A stretch of 64,000 nt of DNA, taken from the NCBI GenBank assembly GCA_027364735.1, contig DAHXOT010000017.1:62001-126000 (forward strand), in the 5' to 3' direction. Position numbers and translations under genes: made by a program. Positions 1-8,986 of the stretch are shown one piece after another (position 1 is the stretch's first letter; each line of letters begins with the position of its first letter). This DNA comes from Hydrotalea sp. (GTDB lineage: Bacteria > Bacteroidota > Bacteroidia > Chitinophagales > Chitinophagaceae). Under the pieces are notes generated by a model. It searched no databases. It was not told where the DNA came from and saw nothing but the letters and a program-made list of their open reading frames with translations.

Positions 1-78
1 GTTTAGCATGATTGCTAAAAAAAGAAACACCATCAATACAATTAACTTTTCTTTCTTTTTACTAACTACATGCATCAT
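1..78 (-). CDS. N-terminus of a membrane-anchored or exported protein (partial)
   Basis: Only the first 26 codons lie in the window and the gene runs off the left edge. The visible part begins with two Met codons, then a lysine-rich stretch (KKKEK, residues 8-12), then a hydrophobic run (about residues 13-25). This is the layout of a signal peptide or N-terminal membrane anchor. It begins 10 bases after the stop codon of the FtsX-like permease on the same strand, so it is probably the third gene of the ABC ATPase/permease operon. The family cannot be identified from so little sequence. The start could equally be the second Met, at position 75. Confidence 0.55.
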   Translation of the reverse strand, partial: MMHVVSKKKEKLIVLMVFLFLAIMLN

Positions 79-88
79 TATTAATAAC

Positions 89-1276
89 TTATTTGTTATG
101 AAGTGATATGTATGTTGAAATAGTACGATTATTGGTAACCCATAATACAGCAATAACCAATAATGCAGTTAATACGGTATATGCCGAAATATAACTACTC
201 ACAAAAATATTTTGTTGTAATAAAAAACCGTGTAAAATATATTGTAAAGCAGCTACACTAATTAGTGCAATAAGTACAATAATAATATTCGATGGGAAGA
301 ACTGGTTTAATAAAAATAATTTTAATTGTTTGGGAGAAGCTCCTAAAGTTACCAATAGCTGAATTTCGTCTTTACACGAAGCAATAGTTAATTGAATGAA
401 TAAAGTAAATATTAATAAAGCAAATAATAGCATTACTGCTCCAGTTATCCAACTAATATTTACAATGGCATTTACAATTTGGCGATATTTAGAAAAACGT
501 GTTTTATCGGCATCGGTAGTTAAGTTATGTTCTTTTAAATAGCTTACCAGCAAAGGATTTCCAGGGTCTTTAGTTCTAATTACTGCTCTGGAAGGTTGTG
601 TATTTTGTGTGCTGCCATAATGTTGATTAGCCCAATCCATAAATTCTTGTGGAACTAATAGCGATGTTATTCTATCGCTAAATCCAACTATTTTTCCATT
701 AAAAATTATTACGCCGGTTGAGGTAGTAATATTTACTTTAAACACAATCATTTTTACAACTTCTTGTGTTAACTGTGGAAGGTTTTGCGATAATGAAAAT
801 TGAAAATTGTAAAAATCTAAAAACATATTTGGCGCAATCATAGGAATATAGTTGCTCTGTTCATTCCATTGCCAATCTTTAGTGCTAACATCAATAAATG
901 TTGCGGGAACACTTTCGAAAGAAATTTCGGTAAAGAATGGAAAGCGATTGCTAAAGCTTTGTATAGATGATTTATATCTGCTGGGAGTTAAAATTCCTAC
1001 GGCATCAATAAAAGATTGTTGTTGTAAATTTTTAATCTCATTGTTCGATAGAGTAGTTGTGCCATAACTTTTACTGTTAAGCAGTTTATTGATAACTAAA
1101 AAATTGGCAATACTATCCTGATTGGTTTTACCATGTAATAATTCGTTATAATTTATTTCTATTTGTACAGCTGAAAAAATTAATAATAGCGCAATTGATA
1201 ATCCAATAATTGCCATTACAAATCTTGTTCTTCCCGATGCTGTTCGAATTATCTTTTGTAGCAGTTGATAAAACAT
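89..1276 (-). CDS. FtsX/MacB-like ABC transporter permease
   Basis: A 395-residue membrane protein with the FtsX-type layout. One membrane segment lies near the N-terminus (about 19-38), followed by a soluble extracytoplasmic region of roughly 225 residues and three more segments (about 268-297, 329-349, 361-381). The cytoplasmic loop after the second segment carries LLVTLGASPKQL (307-318), typical of FtsX-fold permeases, where it contacts the ATPase. The ATPase gene lies just upstream on the same strand, so the two should form a mechanotransmission or lipoprotein-type ABC complex in the inner membrane. It is longer than cell-division FtsX (usually about 300 residues) and has no division genes beside it, so I do not call it ftsX. 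Substrate unknown. Confidence 0.75.
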   Translation of the reverse strand: MFYQLLQKIIRTASGRTRFVMAIIGLSIALLLIFSAVQIEINYNELLHGKTNQDSIANFLVINKLLNSKSYGTTTLSNNEIKNLQQQSFIDAVGILTPSRYKSSIQSFSNRFPFFTEISFESVPATFIDVSTKDWQWNEQSNYIPMIAPNMFLDFYNFQFSLSQNLPQLTQEVVKMIVFKVNITTSTGVIIFNGKIVGFSDRITSLLVPQEFMDWANQHYGSTQNTQPSRAVIRTKDPGNPLLVSYLKEHNLTTDADKTRFSKYRQIVNAIVNISWITGAVMLLFALLIFTLFIQLTIASCKDEIQLLVTLGASPKQLKLFLLNQFFPSNIIIVLIALISVAALQYILHGFLLQQNIFVSSYISAYTVLTALLVIAVLWVTNNRTISTYISLHNK

Positions 1277-1311
1277 GTATTAATAAGTTTGATATAAAAT
1301 AATCGAAAATT

Positions 1312-1959
1312 TTATAGCAATAATTTTTTGGTGTAATTAAAATGATTGTCTTCATCTAAATCGGTAATAATAAATCCTGCTTTTCTTTTAGCACATTCTT
1401 CCGAAATTAACCATGCGGCTTTATGTGTATTTTGTTCGTCTAAATGGCTAAAAGGTTCATCCATTAATAACCAATCAAAAGGCTGAACTAATGCTCTAAT
1501 TATAGCAATACGTTGTTGCTCTCCATAACTGCATAAACCTGCTTTTTGCTTTAAAATATGCACTATTCCTAATTTTTCTGCCATTTCATGAATAATATTT
1601 TTTTCATAAATGGGTGTTTGCATTACTCTTTTTAGTTCAATATTTTCTGCAGCTGTTAGGTTAGGAAACAATCGAAGGTCTTGAAATATGATACTTATTT
1701 TTTGTTGTCGAATTATGGCTAATTCATCTTTTTTTATTTCTACAATATTGGTAGAATCGTATAAAACATGGCCTTCAAAATCGTGTCGTAATTTATAAAG
1801 GATATGAATAAATGTTGTTTTACCTGTTCCGCTTGGAGCTTTAATTTTTATATATTCTTCTTTCAAAAAAGTAATGTCTTTATTCCAAATATCAGATTGC
1901 CGTTGAGAAAATATATCTTTTAAAGGTGTAGGAACAATATGTTTTAATTGAAATTGCAT
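1312..1959 (-). CDS. ABC transporter ATP-binding protein (FtsE/LolD-like)
   Basis: A 215-residue nucleotide-binding subunit. The P-loop PSGTGKTT is at 42-49, the Q-loop glutamine near 93, the signature CSYGEQQR at 143-150 (a variant of LSGGQ) and Walker B LLMDEP at 164-169 followed by SHLD. The switch region reads IITD (197-200), so the usual H-loop histidine appears to be Asp200. The gene is 35 bases upstream of the FtsX-like permease and should energise it. A weak hairpin terminator separates it from the DUF4836 gene upstream. By family it belongs near the LolD/MacB/FtsE group; the transported or sensed molecule cannot be told from sequence. Confidence 0.8.
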   Translation of the reverse strand: MQFQLKHIVPTPLKDIFSQRQSDIWNKDITFLKEEYIKIKAPSGTGKTTFIHILYKLRHDFEGHVLYDSTNIVEIKKDELAIIRQQKISIIFQDLRLFPNLTAAENIELKRVMQTPIYEKNIIHEMAEKLGIVHILKQKAGLCSYGEQQRIAIIRALVQPFDWLLMDEPFSHLDEQNTHKAAWLISEECAKRKAGFIITDLDEDNHFNYTKKLLL

Positions 1960-1970
1960 TTTTGTATGTA

Positions 1971-1993
1971 AAAGGCTGCATTAAGCAGCCTTT
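1971..1993 (-). terminator. Hairpin terminator after the DUF4836 lipoprotein gene
   Basis: A perfect 9-bp stem (AAAGGCTGC/GCAGCCTTT) with a 5-base loop lies just after the stop codon at 1997. On the minus strand the second arm runs into TTTTACAT, a short U-tract, so termination may be incomplete and allow some readthrough into the ABC operon. Confidence 0.6.
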
Positions 1994-1996
1994 ATG

Positions 1997-3694
1997 TTAA
2001 ATAATATTTTTTATAAAAGGAAGGCTTTTCATCTCATCCATTGAAGCCGATTTTTTTATAGCAGGTGCAATATGCATAAATAGTTTTAATAAAGTAACTA
2101 AGCTATTTTCTTTTTCATTTTTTAGTCTAATTATTCCATTAGATTGTATTTTGGTTCCATCAAAATGTTCTCCGGTTGAAATAATATCCTTAAATGTTTT
2201 TTTGAGTGTTTGGGAAGAAGAATTATTGGCAGTATCATTATTGCTTTCGATAGATGAAAATATTTTTTCTAAATCAATATAAGTTGCATGAGTTTTATTT
2301 TTGAACTGATTTAGCACTTCACTATTAATAGCTGCTTTTGTATTTTTAGCAATATATTGCTGATATAAAGCGGAGTCGGTTGATAGTATAAAATTATTAT
2401 TGTTAACACTTAAAAATACGCCTAAGGTTTGTAATAGTTGAGCCGATTTATATTCGTTATTTTTTTGTTTAACAATAAAACCAGTTTCGGCTGCTTTGTT
2501 TAATAATTTATGCAGCACTGCAGTATCGCCAACCGATGCATTAAAAATATATTTTACAGAAGGAATGCTTTTAAATAGGCTGCTATCCTTTTTGTTCTTC
2601 CAACTAAAATCCGATATAACTACTGCTATATCTCCTTTAAAGCATTTATATAAATCGGTTGTTTTTAAATCCATCTTTTGTAAAAAGGCATCGCTTAATG
2701 GTTCTATTTCTAATTCTTTAATAAGTGCATCAATCACTTGCGGATTAAATGATGCTACAAATGCTGCATCAATATTAGCAGAAGGATAATTTTCTATCAT
2801 AGATATATCTGCCGAAGCACCCGGATATTTTTTTAAAATAGCACTAATAGTTTTATTGGTATATAATGCCGAGGTAGTTACAATTTTTCCTTCATCAAAA
2901 TTAAAAGTGCTAATGGCATAATTATCTTGTAATAATTCGGTTAATTTAGGCAATTGTATTGGAGCATAATTTAATAATTGGCTAATGGCAGATGTACTAT
3001 GAAAGAAGTAGGCATCTGTTTTTTTGGTAAACGCATCTGTAAATGGCGTAATGCTTGCAATTGATTCATCTTCTTTTAAGGAATAATATCTATTTACTTC
3101 TTTCTTAATTTCTTCTGTTTTATTTATTCCTTCTAATTGATCAATATGTAAAAGAGAATCTATTCTTGGTTTATCGGTAAAATTAAAAATAGAAACCATT
3201 GCCGATTGGTTTGTCCAACTTATTAATGCTTTATAATCTAATGAAATAAAAGAGTAGTTACTATTTTTAATAATGTCTCTTCCTTTTAGTTCATCTTGTT
3301 TTGTAAGATATTTGATTAGTTTTGATGAATCGTTAAGATGAACGATTATATTGAATGAAGTTCCTTCAGTATTATTGGCATACGTTTTTTCATTTACAAA
3401 AAAGTAAATTTTTTCACTCCAATCAATTCCGGAATTATTTCTAAAATCATTGAATCGGTTTTTTATTTCTTTATTATCTCTGCTCGAAGAATCTGCATTC
3501 AAAAGTTTATTAAAAATGCTATCAATGCTAATATTGGCTTTGTCTAATTTCATTTTCATTTCTCCTGGATCTATCACTGCAACAGAACTTGCACTTTTGG
3601 GAATTAATTTTAGTTCTGATGGAATTTTGCTTTTGCAAGAAAATAAAATTATGGATAGTGTTACTGCAATAAATACTCGATTCAATTTTTTCAT
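1997..3694 (-). CDS. DUF4836-like lipoprotein
   Basis: A 565-residue exported protein. The N-terminus is a lipoprotein signal: a hydrophobic run ends in LFSC with Cys20 as the lipidation site. The mature start (IPSELKLIPKSASSVAVIDPG) matches the opening of Bacteroidota DUF4836-type proteins, in which an IPK..A motif precedes a predicted beta strand. The rest is rich in Ser, Lys and Asn and alternates short strands and helices, with no recognised catalytic motif. It should be anchored to the inner or outer membrane facing the periplasm. It is followed by its own hairpin terminator, so it is probably transcribed separately from the ABC genes. Function unknown; the family assignment is from memory of its motif style. 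Confidence 0.65.
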   Translation of the reverse strand: MKKLNRVFIAVTLSIILFSCKSKIPSELKLIPKSASSVAVIDPGEMKMKLDKANISIDSIFNKLLNADSSSRDNKEIKNRFNDFRNNSGIDWSEKIYFFVNEKTYANNTEGTSFNIIVHLNDSSKLIKYLTKQDELKGRDIIKNSNYSFISLDYKALISWTNQSAMVSIFNFTDKPRIDSLLHIDQLEGINKTEEIKKEVNRYYSLKEDESIASITPFTDAFTKKTDAYFFHSTSAISQLLNYAPIQLPKLTELLQDNYAISTFNFDEGKIVTTSALYTNKTISAILKKYPGASADISMIENYPSANIDAAFVASFNPQVIDALIKELEIEPLSDAFLQKMDLKTTDLYKCFKGDIAVVISDFSWKNKKDSSLFKSIPSVKYIFNASVGDTAVLHKLLNKAAETGFIVKQKNNEYKSAQLLQTLGVFLSVNNNNFILSTDSALYQQYIAKNTKAAINSEVLNQFKNKTHATYIDLEKIFSSIESNNDTANNSSSQTLKKTFKDIISTGEHFDGTKIQSNGIIRLKNEKENSLVTLLKLFMHIAPAIKKSASMDEMKSLPFIKNII

Positions 3695-3742
3695 ACAATC
3701 AATTTCATGTAAGTTAAAAATAATTGATAGTAGTAAATGCTT

Positions 3743-6730
3743 TTATTTATTGGTGGCATTTACTGCATCATAAATGGCTTCCTGAATTTTTGGGCGAATA
3801 TTTAAATCGCTTAATTTATTATTATTTCTTGTAGGGTTAACTCTATTTGATAGAAAGATATATAGTAAATGATATTTTGGATCTGCCCAAACACAAGTTC
3901 CTGTAAATCCTGTATGGCCAAAGGTTTCGGGCGATGCAGATGAACAAGGATATGGTTCTTTTCTATCTGCATTATTTTTTTCCGGTTTATCAAAGCCCAA
4001 GCCTCTTCTGCTAATTAAGCTATTATAACCTGTAAATTTTTCAACAGTTTCTTTTTTAAAATAACGTATTCCATTTAGTTCGCCGCCATTTAATAGCATT
4101 TCGTATAGTTGTGCCAAATCGTATGCATTACTAAATAATCCGGCATGTCCTGCAACGCCGCCAAACATTGCCGATCCTTCATCATGCACATCGCCCCAAA
4201 TTAATTGTTGGCGAAAATGTTTTTCGTATTCTGTAGGAACAATTTTTTCTAATGGCAATCTTTCTCTTGGATGAAAAGTGGTGCTTGTCATTAGTAATGG
4301 AGTGTAAAATATTTCTCGGGCATATTCGTCTAATGGTTTTCCGGTAATTGCTTGAACTACTTTTCCTAAAAAAATAAAATCATTATCGCTATAAACATAG
4401 TGATTGGGTTCGGTTAATTTGCTCTGTAATATTCTTTTGTATAAAGTATCTTCCCAATTGTTTTTTACGTATAAATTATCTGCTACACGAAATGCGTGTT
4501 GGTCGTCTTTTTTAGTTGAAAAAACATTCCAATTAGGTTCGCCGGTTATACTATCAATCACTTCTTTATAAAAAGGAATAAAAGGATTTAGTCCTGCTTG
4601 GTGTAATAAAATATCGGTAATTTTTAGTGTGGCTTTATCCGTACCTTTTGTCCAATCCAAATAATCGCCTAAAGTTTTATTTAAATCAATTTTACCTTCT
4701 TCATACAATTTCATAATAGAAACAGTAGTTGCCGATACTTTGGTAACAGATGCTAAATCAAAAACCAAGTCGGTTGTTTCCGATTGATGTTTGTTGTAAG
4801 TTGTATAGCCAAATGCTTTATTGTAAAATACTTTTCCATCTTTTGCTGCTAAAACTACACATCCCGGAAAAGCACCTTTTGTAACAGCATCATTGGCAAT
4901 GGAGTCAATAATCTGTAGTTTATTTTCATCAATATGTATAGCAGATGGATTTACTTTTGGGAAATAGTTATTGTACGTAATTCCATCTCCAAATTTAAAT
5001 TTATCACAAACGGTAACAGGCAATTTTCCTTTTGCTTGAATTTTGCCCGAAAGCCAATCTATTGCTGTGTTTTGTGTAATATCATCATCTTCATAGCAAG
5101 CCATTAAATTATTGGCGTTATATATGTTTTTAATGGCATAAGGGTTGCCAAATACAAGCGTAATAGCTTGAGGCAATGTACTTAATTGTTGTAATAAAAA
5201 AATAGTAGCATTACTTAATCCAAAATTGTTTGCTGGTCTTCGGCTATAATTGTGTAAACCAATAATAATTGCATCATAATTTTTTTCTTTAATTGATGCA
5301 ATAAGTTGTAAAGCTGTAATACTATCGGCTTTATCTTTTGAGTTTGTTGCTGAAATATCAGTAATTGATTTATTGGTTACCAATATTTTGTTTTCAAAAG
5401 AATATATATCGGCATTATAATCATTTTTCAGTTTTGTTGCTATTGTATTTGTATTGGAACTTCCTATTGCAACATAAGCAATTGAGTTTTTATTTTTTTG
5501 GTTGTTAAGTGGAATTAGTGAAGGATTATTAAGTTGTAATAGTGTAAGAGCATTTTGAGCAATAGTTTTATTGAGTGTAATGGTTTCTTTATTTAAATCG
5601 GTTATTAAATTATTCGTATCAACAATTGTAACATGGTGTAAACCTAGGTTGTATTTAGCAAGTAAAACCTTTTTTACACTTGCATATAACTCTTTTTTAT
5701 TAAGTTTTCTATGCCGAATAGCTTTTACAATTTTTTCAATGCTTTCAGGAATATCGCCCGGCAAACAAATCATATCATTACCGGCAATTAAAGATTGAAG
5801 AGAGGCATCGCTTTTAGGATAAAATTTAGCTACTCCTTGCATTTCTAATGCATCAGTAAAACTAATTCCTTTAAATCCAAGTTCGTTCTTTAATAAATCT
5901 GTTACATTTTTTTTGGATAAAGAAGTAGGTTGATTAATAGTTGCATCAATTGCCGGAATATATAAATGCGCATTCATAATACTTCCTACACCTGCTTTTA
6001 TTAGTTCTTTAAATGGATATAATTCCAGCGAATCTAATTGTGCTTTGGTTTTATAAATTGCCGGAAGATCTTTGTGCGAATCAACAGCAACATCGCCATG
6101 GCCCGGAAAATGTTTTGCACATGCCATAATACCCATATCTTGTAATCCTTGCATGTATAATTTTCCGTATAAAGCCACTTTGTATTTATCTTCTCCAAAA
6201 CTTCTATCATTAATTACGGGATTATTTGGGTTGTTATTTATATCAATAACGGGTGCATAGTTTACTTCAATGCCTAAACGCTTACATTGTTTTGCAACTA
6301 TATTGCCATACCAATATGCTAATTGTGCATTTTGAGTAGCACCTACCATTAATGCTCTTGGAAAGCTAATAACACTATCTAAACGTATTCCTACACCCCA
6401 TTCGGCATCAATAGAAATTAATAAGGGTGTTTTACTTATTGATTGAAAATAGTTAGTAATAATAGCTTGCCTAATTGGGCCACCTTGAAAGAAACAGATG
6501 CCACCTATTTTATAATTTTTTATCAAATTGCTAACCGAGGTAATTTGTTCTTCATTCCAATTACTTTGTGCACGTATTACCATCAATTGTGCAATACGTT
6601 CTCGTTTATTCATTTTTTTAAAAACACTATCAACCCAATGCTTTGATGCAGCCGATTGTAGTAAAAATTTCTGAGAGAAAAGAATAGTACTGATAAATGA
6701 AAATAAGATAATAGAAATTATTTTTTTCAT
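3743..6730 (-). CDS. Secreted GH3 beta-N-acetylhexosaminidase-like / serine beta-lactamase-like fusion
   Basis: A 995-residue two-enzyme protein from the ATG at 6730, which gives a clean signal peptide (MKKIISIILFS, ending near FSQ); an ATG seven codons further upstream would spoil it. Residues 25-365 are a glycoside hydrolase family 3 domain with the NagZ-type loop KHFPGHGD (206-213) and DSH (217-219) carrying the acid/base His, and nucleophile Asp293 in FTDALE. A GH3 C-terminal-like region follows to about 570. Residues 600-990 are a class C beta-lactamase/esterase fold with SVTK (661-664), YSD (780-782) and GHTG (938-941). The likely role is trimming of peptidoglycan or muropeptides in the periplasm, with the second domain an amidase, esterase or D-Ala peptidase. 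It is not a proven lactamase. Such fusions are known in this phylum. Confidence 0.85.
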   Translation of the reverse strand: MKKIISIILFSFISTILFSQKFLLQSAASKHWVDSVFKKMNKRERIAQLMVIRAQSNWNEEQITSVSNLIKNYKIGGICFFQGGPIRQAIITNYFQSISKTPLLISIDAEWGVGIRLDSVISFPRALMVGATQNAQLAYWYGNIVAKQCKRLGIEVNYAPVIDINNNPNNPVINDRSFGEDKYKVALYGKLYMQGLQDMGIMACAKHFPGHGDVAVDSHKDLPAIYKTKAQLDSLELYPFKELIKAGVGSIMNAHLYIPAIDATINQPTSLSKKNVTDLLKNELGFKGISFTDALEMQGVAKFYPKSDASLQSLIAGNDMICLPGDIPESIEKIVKAIRHRKLNKKELYASVKKVLLAKYNLGLHHVTIVDTNNLITDLNKETITLNKTIAQNALTLLQLNNPSLIPLNNQKNKNSIAYVAIGSSNTNTIATKLKNDYNADIYSFENKILVTNKSITDISATNSKDKADSITALQLIASIKEKNYDAIIIGLHNYSRRPANNFGLSNATIFLLQQLSTLPQAITLVFGNPYAIKNIYNANNLMACYEDDDITQNTAIDWLSGKIQAKGKLPVTVCDKFKFGDGITYNNYFPKVNPSAIHIDENKLQIIDSIANDAVTKGAFPGCVVLAAKDGKVFYNKAFGYTTYNKHQSETTDLVFDLASVTKVSATTVSIMKLYEEGKIDLNKTLGDYLDWTKGTDKATLKITDILLHQAGLNPFIPFYKEVIDSITGEPNWNVFSTKKDDQHAFRVADNLYVKNNWEDTLYKRILQSKLTEPNHYVYSDNDFIFLGKVVQAITGKPLDEYAREIFYTPLLMTSTTFHPRERLPLEKIVPTEYEKHFRQQLIWGDVHDEGSAMFGGVAGHAGLFSNAYDLAQLYEMLLNGGELNGIRYFKKETVEKFTGYNSLISRRGLGFDKPEKNNADRKEPYPCSSASPETFGHTGFTGTCVWADPKYHLLYIFLSNRVNPTRNNNKLSDLNIRPKIQEAIYDAVNATNK

Positions 6731-6771
6731 GGTATAGGTAATGTACATCACAAGGTAGTAATAAAAATAAA

Positions 6772-6800
6772 AGAGCCATTTGTTTTATGCAAATGGCTCT
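6772..6800 (-). terminator. Rho-independent terminator after the DUF5606 gene
   Basis: A perfect 11-bp stem (AGAGCCATTTG/CAAATGGCTCT) with a 7-base loop. On the minus strand it is followed by TTTTATTTTTATT. It lies 19 bases after the DUF5606 stop codon and separates that gene from the GH3 fusion gene. Confidence 0.8.
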
Positions 6801-6818
6801 CAATGTTTTTTAACTTAG

Positions 6819-7226
6819 TTACTCATTTTCGGCTTCAGGTATTTCGGGTAATTTTAGTTCAATATTATTTGCTTTTAAAATGCTTAACCACTTTACCATT
6901 TTTTTCATATCGCTTGCATATACTCTTTCAAAATCCATATCGGCATATACATTTTTAAAATAAGCTTTAATTGCTTTAGCATCTTTTTCGTTAGGTAATT
7001 TTTCGTTACTTGCTTCCATTGCCTTAAATATATCGAGCAAGTTTACATTTTCTCTAATAGTATATACTTCTATACTTTCTAAATGCGAAAAGTTGTGTAT
7101 GCGGCTGCTTACAAATTTGGTGGTTTTATCTTCTAACGAGCGTACAATGGCTCCATCGGGTTTGCTGCCCATTATTTCAAATAAACCCGACATGCCACTT
7201 ATTGCAATTAATTTATTGTATTCCAT
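6819..7226 (-). CDS. DUF5606 family protein
   Basis: A small cytoplasmic protein of 135 residues with no signal peptide or membrane segment. The opening MEYNKLIAISGMSGLFE and the following GAIVRSL strand match the Bacteroidota DUF5606 family. The N-terminal third looks like a small beta barrel, and the rest is charged helix ending in an acidic tail (EIPEAENE). It has hairpin terminators on both sides, so it is probably a single-gene transcript. The family has no established function; nothing in the sequence suggests catalysis, so binding or structural roles are as likely as any. Confidence 0.8.
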   Translation of the reverse strand: MEYNKLIAISGMSGLFEIMGSKPDGAIVRSLEDKTTKFVSSRIHNFSHLESIEVYTIRENVNLLDIFKAMEASNEKLPNEKDAKAIKAYFKNVYADMDFERVYASDMKKMVKWLSILKANNIELKLPEIPEAENE

Positions 7227-7304
7227 AAATCATTTTTTATGAGGTTGCAAAGTAAAGGGAAATTAAGAAAACAATTTTCAATTTAATATTAAACAAATTG
7301 CAAT

Positions 7305-7332
7305 AAAAAAGGCAACTACGGTTGCCTTTTTT
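7305..7332 (-). terminator. Rho-independent terminator after the S10 peptidase gene
   Basis: A perfect 12-bp stem (AAAAAAGGCAAC/GTTGCCTTTTTT) with a 4-base TACG loop, 22 bases after the S10 peptidase stop codon. Because both arms end in A/T runs it could work on either strand, but only minus-strand genes flank it. Confidence 0.85.
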
Positions 7333-7353
7333 AAACTATCGGATAAATTAGTT

Positions 7354-8898
7354 TTATTTATCTGTGTTGGTAATGAAAGAAGCTACATCTTTTTTAAACG
7401 TAACCAACGATTCCGGATGAACATACATCATGTGCCCTGCTTCATAATATTTCATGGTAATATTCGATTGAATATTTTTTTCTAATCCTAAATGGTCCAT
7501 AGTATATTCTGTTCCAAAGAATGGAGTAGCTAAATCGTAGTATCCATTTAATACTAAAATTTTAAGGTTAGGATTTTTGCTCATGGCTTCTGCTAAATCA
7601 ACACCTGTATTGGGCGGATATACTCCATTACCCCATAAACCATGATTGTGTTTCCATTCCCATTTAAAACCTTCTGTATCATAAGCAGAAACGTGATAAT
7701 TTTTATTTTTGTTTACTTTTAGTTCATTGTAATAATAGTTAAGAAAAGTAGCAGTGTAAGCCGGACTGATAGCAGAACTTTGAGGATCATAATCAGAAAA
7801 TTCGCTGGTTAGTCTTTGGTTAATTCCGGTAAATCTAGAATCTAATCTTCCTACGGTTAAGTGTTCATTTCGTAATAACTCTTCGGTATATTGTGGCTCA
7901 CTAATACGAAGATTGGCTTTAAGAACATAATCTTTATTTAAGCCGGTATAAGCAGAAATTTTTGAGGCAATATGGTCTTTTTCTGCAGCATCTAATTTAT
8001 CTCCTTTCATTAAAGCCAGTGTATATTCTCCTTCGGCAAAATCGGTAACTTCTTTTATAAACGCTGTTAAATTAGCAGGTTTGTTGGCTATTTTATTATG
8101 AAATAAAGAAGTAGCTGCATAAGTTGGTAAATATAAAATATACGAAATATCGTCACCGGCAGCAAAGGTAAGTTGGCGTAAATCTAATACTACCGAAACT
8201 AATATTACACCATTTACCGAAATACCCAATCTTTCTTGTAAAAACTTGGCAACTCCGGCAGATCGCATAGTGCCATAACTTTCGCCCAACAAATATTTAG
8301 GCGAATTCCATCTGTCAAACTCATTAATATATTGTTTTATAAAATTACTTACTGAGCTGATATCTCCATCTACTCCCCAGAAGTCTTTATTGGTAGCTTT
8401 TCCAATTGCATGGCTTAAGCCCGTTCCTACGGGATCAATCATTACAATATCAGCAACATCTAAAATAGAGTTGGTATTATCTTCTAATTTATAAGGTGCA
8501 GGAGTAGCAGGCGAAAGATCTTTAATAGCTACTTTTCTAGGTCCTAATGCACCCATGTGTAACCATAATGAAGATGAACCCGGACCTCCATTATATGCAA
8601 ATACAATGGGTCTTTTATCAGCATCTGTTTCACCATCTTTAGTATAGGCGGTATAGCCAAATGATGCAATAGGTTCGTCTTTGTCGTTTTTTAAAATCAG
8701 TGTACCGGCGGTTGCAGTATAATTAATAAGTTTATTATCAATTTTAATACTGTGTTTAGTAATGTATTTTTCGGGTTTTGTATTTGCCGATGTGTCTGTA
8801 GCAGAGGCAGAAGCCGCACTTGTTGAGGCCGGTTGTGCTATGCTAAAAATTGCAGTGCATAAACAAAAAAATAAGGCAATGGATAATTTTTGTATCAT
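7354..8898 (-). CDS. Secreted S10 family serine carboxypeptidase
   Basis: A 514-residue alpha/beta-hydrolase peptidase. The N-terminal signal peptide (about residues 1-22) is followed by a low-complexity Ala/Ser/Thr linker to about residue 40. Family S10 landmarks are present: NGGPGSSS (103-110), which forms the oxyanion hole; GESYG (205-209) with nucleophile Ser207; catalytic Asp455 in NGYYDLATP; and His489 in GHMMY. It should remove C-terminal residues from peptides in the periplasm or outside the cell, probably for nutrient peptide use. The length fits bacterial S10 members. It is transcribed alone and ends at a strong hairpin. No substrate preference can be read from the sequence. Confidence 0.9.
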   Translation of the reverse strand: MIQKLSIALFFCLCTAIFSIAQPASTSAASASATDTSANTKPEKYITKHSIKIDNKLINYTATAGTLILKNDKDEPIASFGYTAYTKDGETDADKRPIVFAYNGGPGSSSLWLHMGALGPRKVAIKDLSPATPAPYKLEDNTNSILDVADIVMIDPVGTGLSHAIGKATNKDFWGVDGDISSVSNFIKQYINEFDRWNSPKYLLGESYGTMRSAGVAKFLQERLGISVNGVILVSVVLDLRQLTFAAGDDISYILYLPTYAATSLFHNKIANKPANLTAFIKEVTDFAEGEYTLALMKGDKLDAAEKDHIASKISAYTGLNKDYVLKANLRISEPQYTEELLRNEHLTVGRLDSRFTGINQRLTSEFSDYDPQSSAISPAYTATFLNYYYNELKVNKNKNYHVSAYDTEGFKWEWKHNHGLWGNGVYPPNTGVDLAEAMSKNPNLKILVLNGYYDLATPFFGTEYTMDHLGLEKNIQSNITMKYYEAGHMMYVHPESLVTFKKDVASFITNTDK

Positions 8899-8986
8899 AC
8901 GTTTGAGGATTTAGTAAAATGAAAATTAATAAATACTAGGTATTAAAGATTAGTTTTTCTATTAGTGGTAAAATATGGGAGAAGAA

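Noticed and set aside
852-1067. Plus-strand frames of 60-116 codons inside minus-strand genes, and the reverse (e.g. 852-1067, 2496-2789, 9829-10113, 30729-31079)
   Set aside because: All lie within strongly supported genes on the other strand or in another frame and show no motifs or signal of their own.
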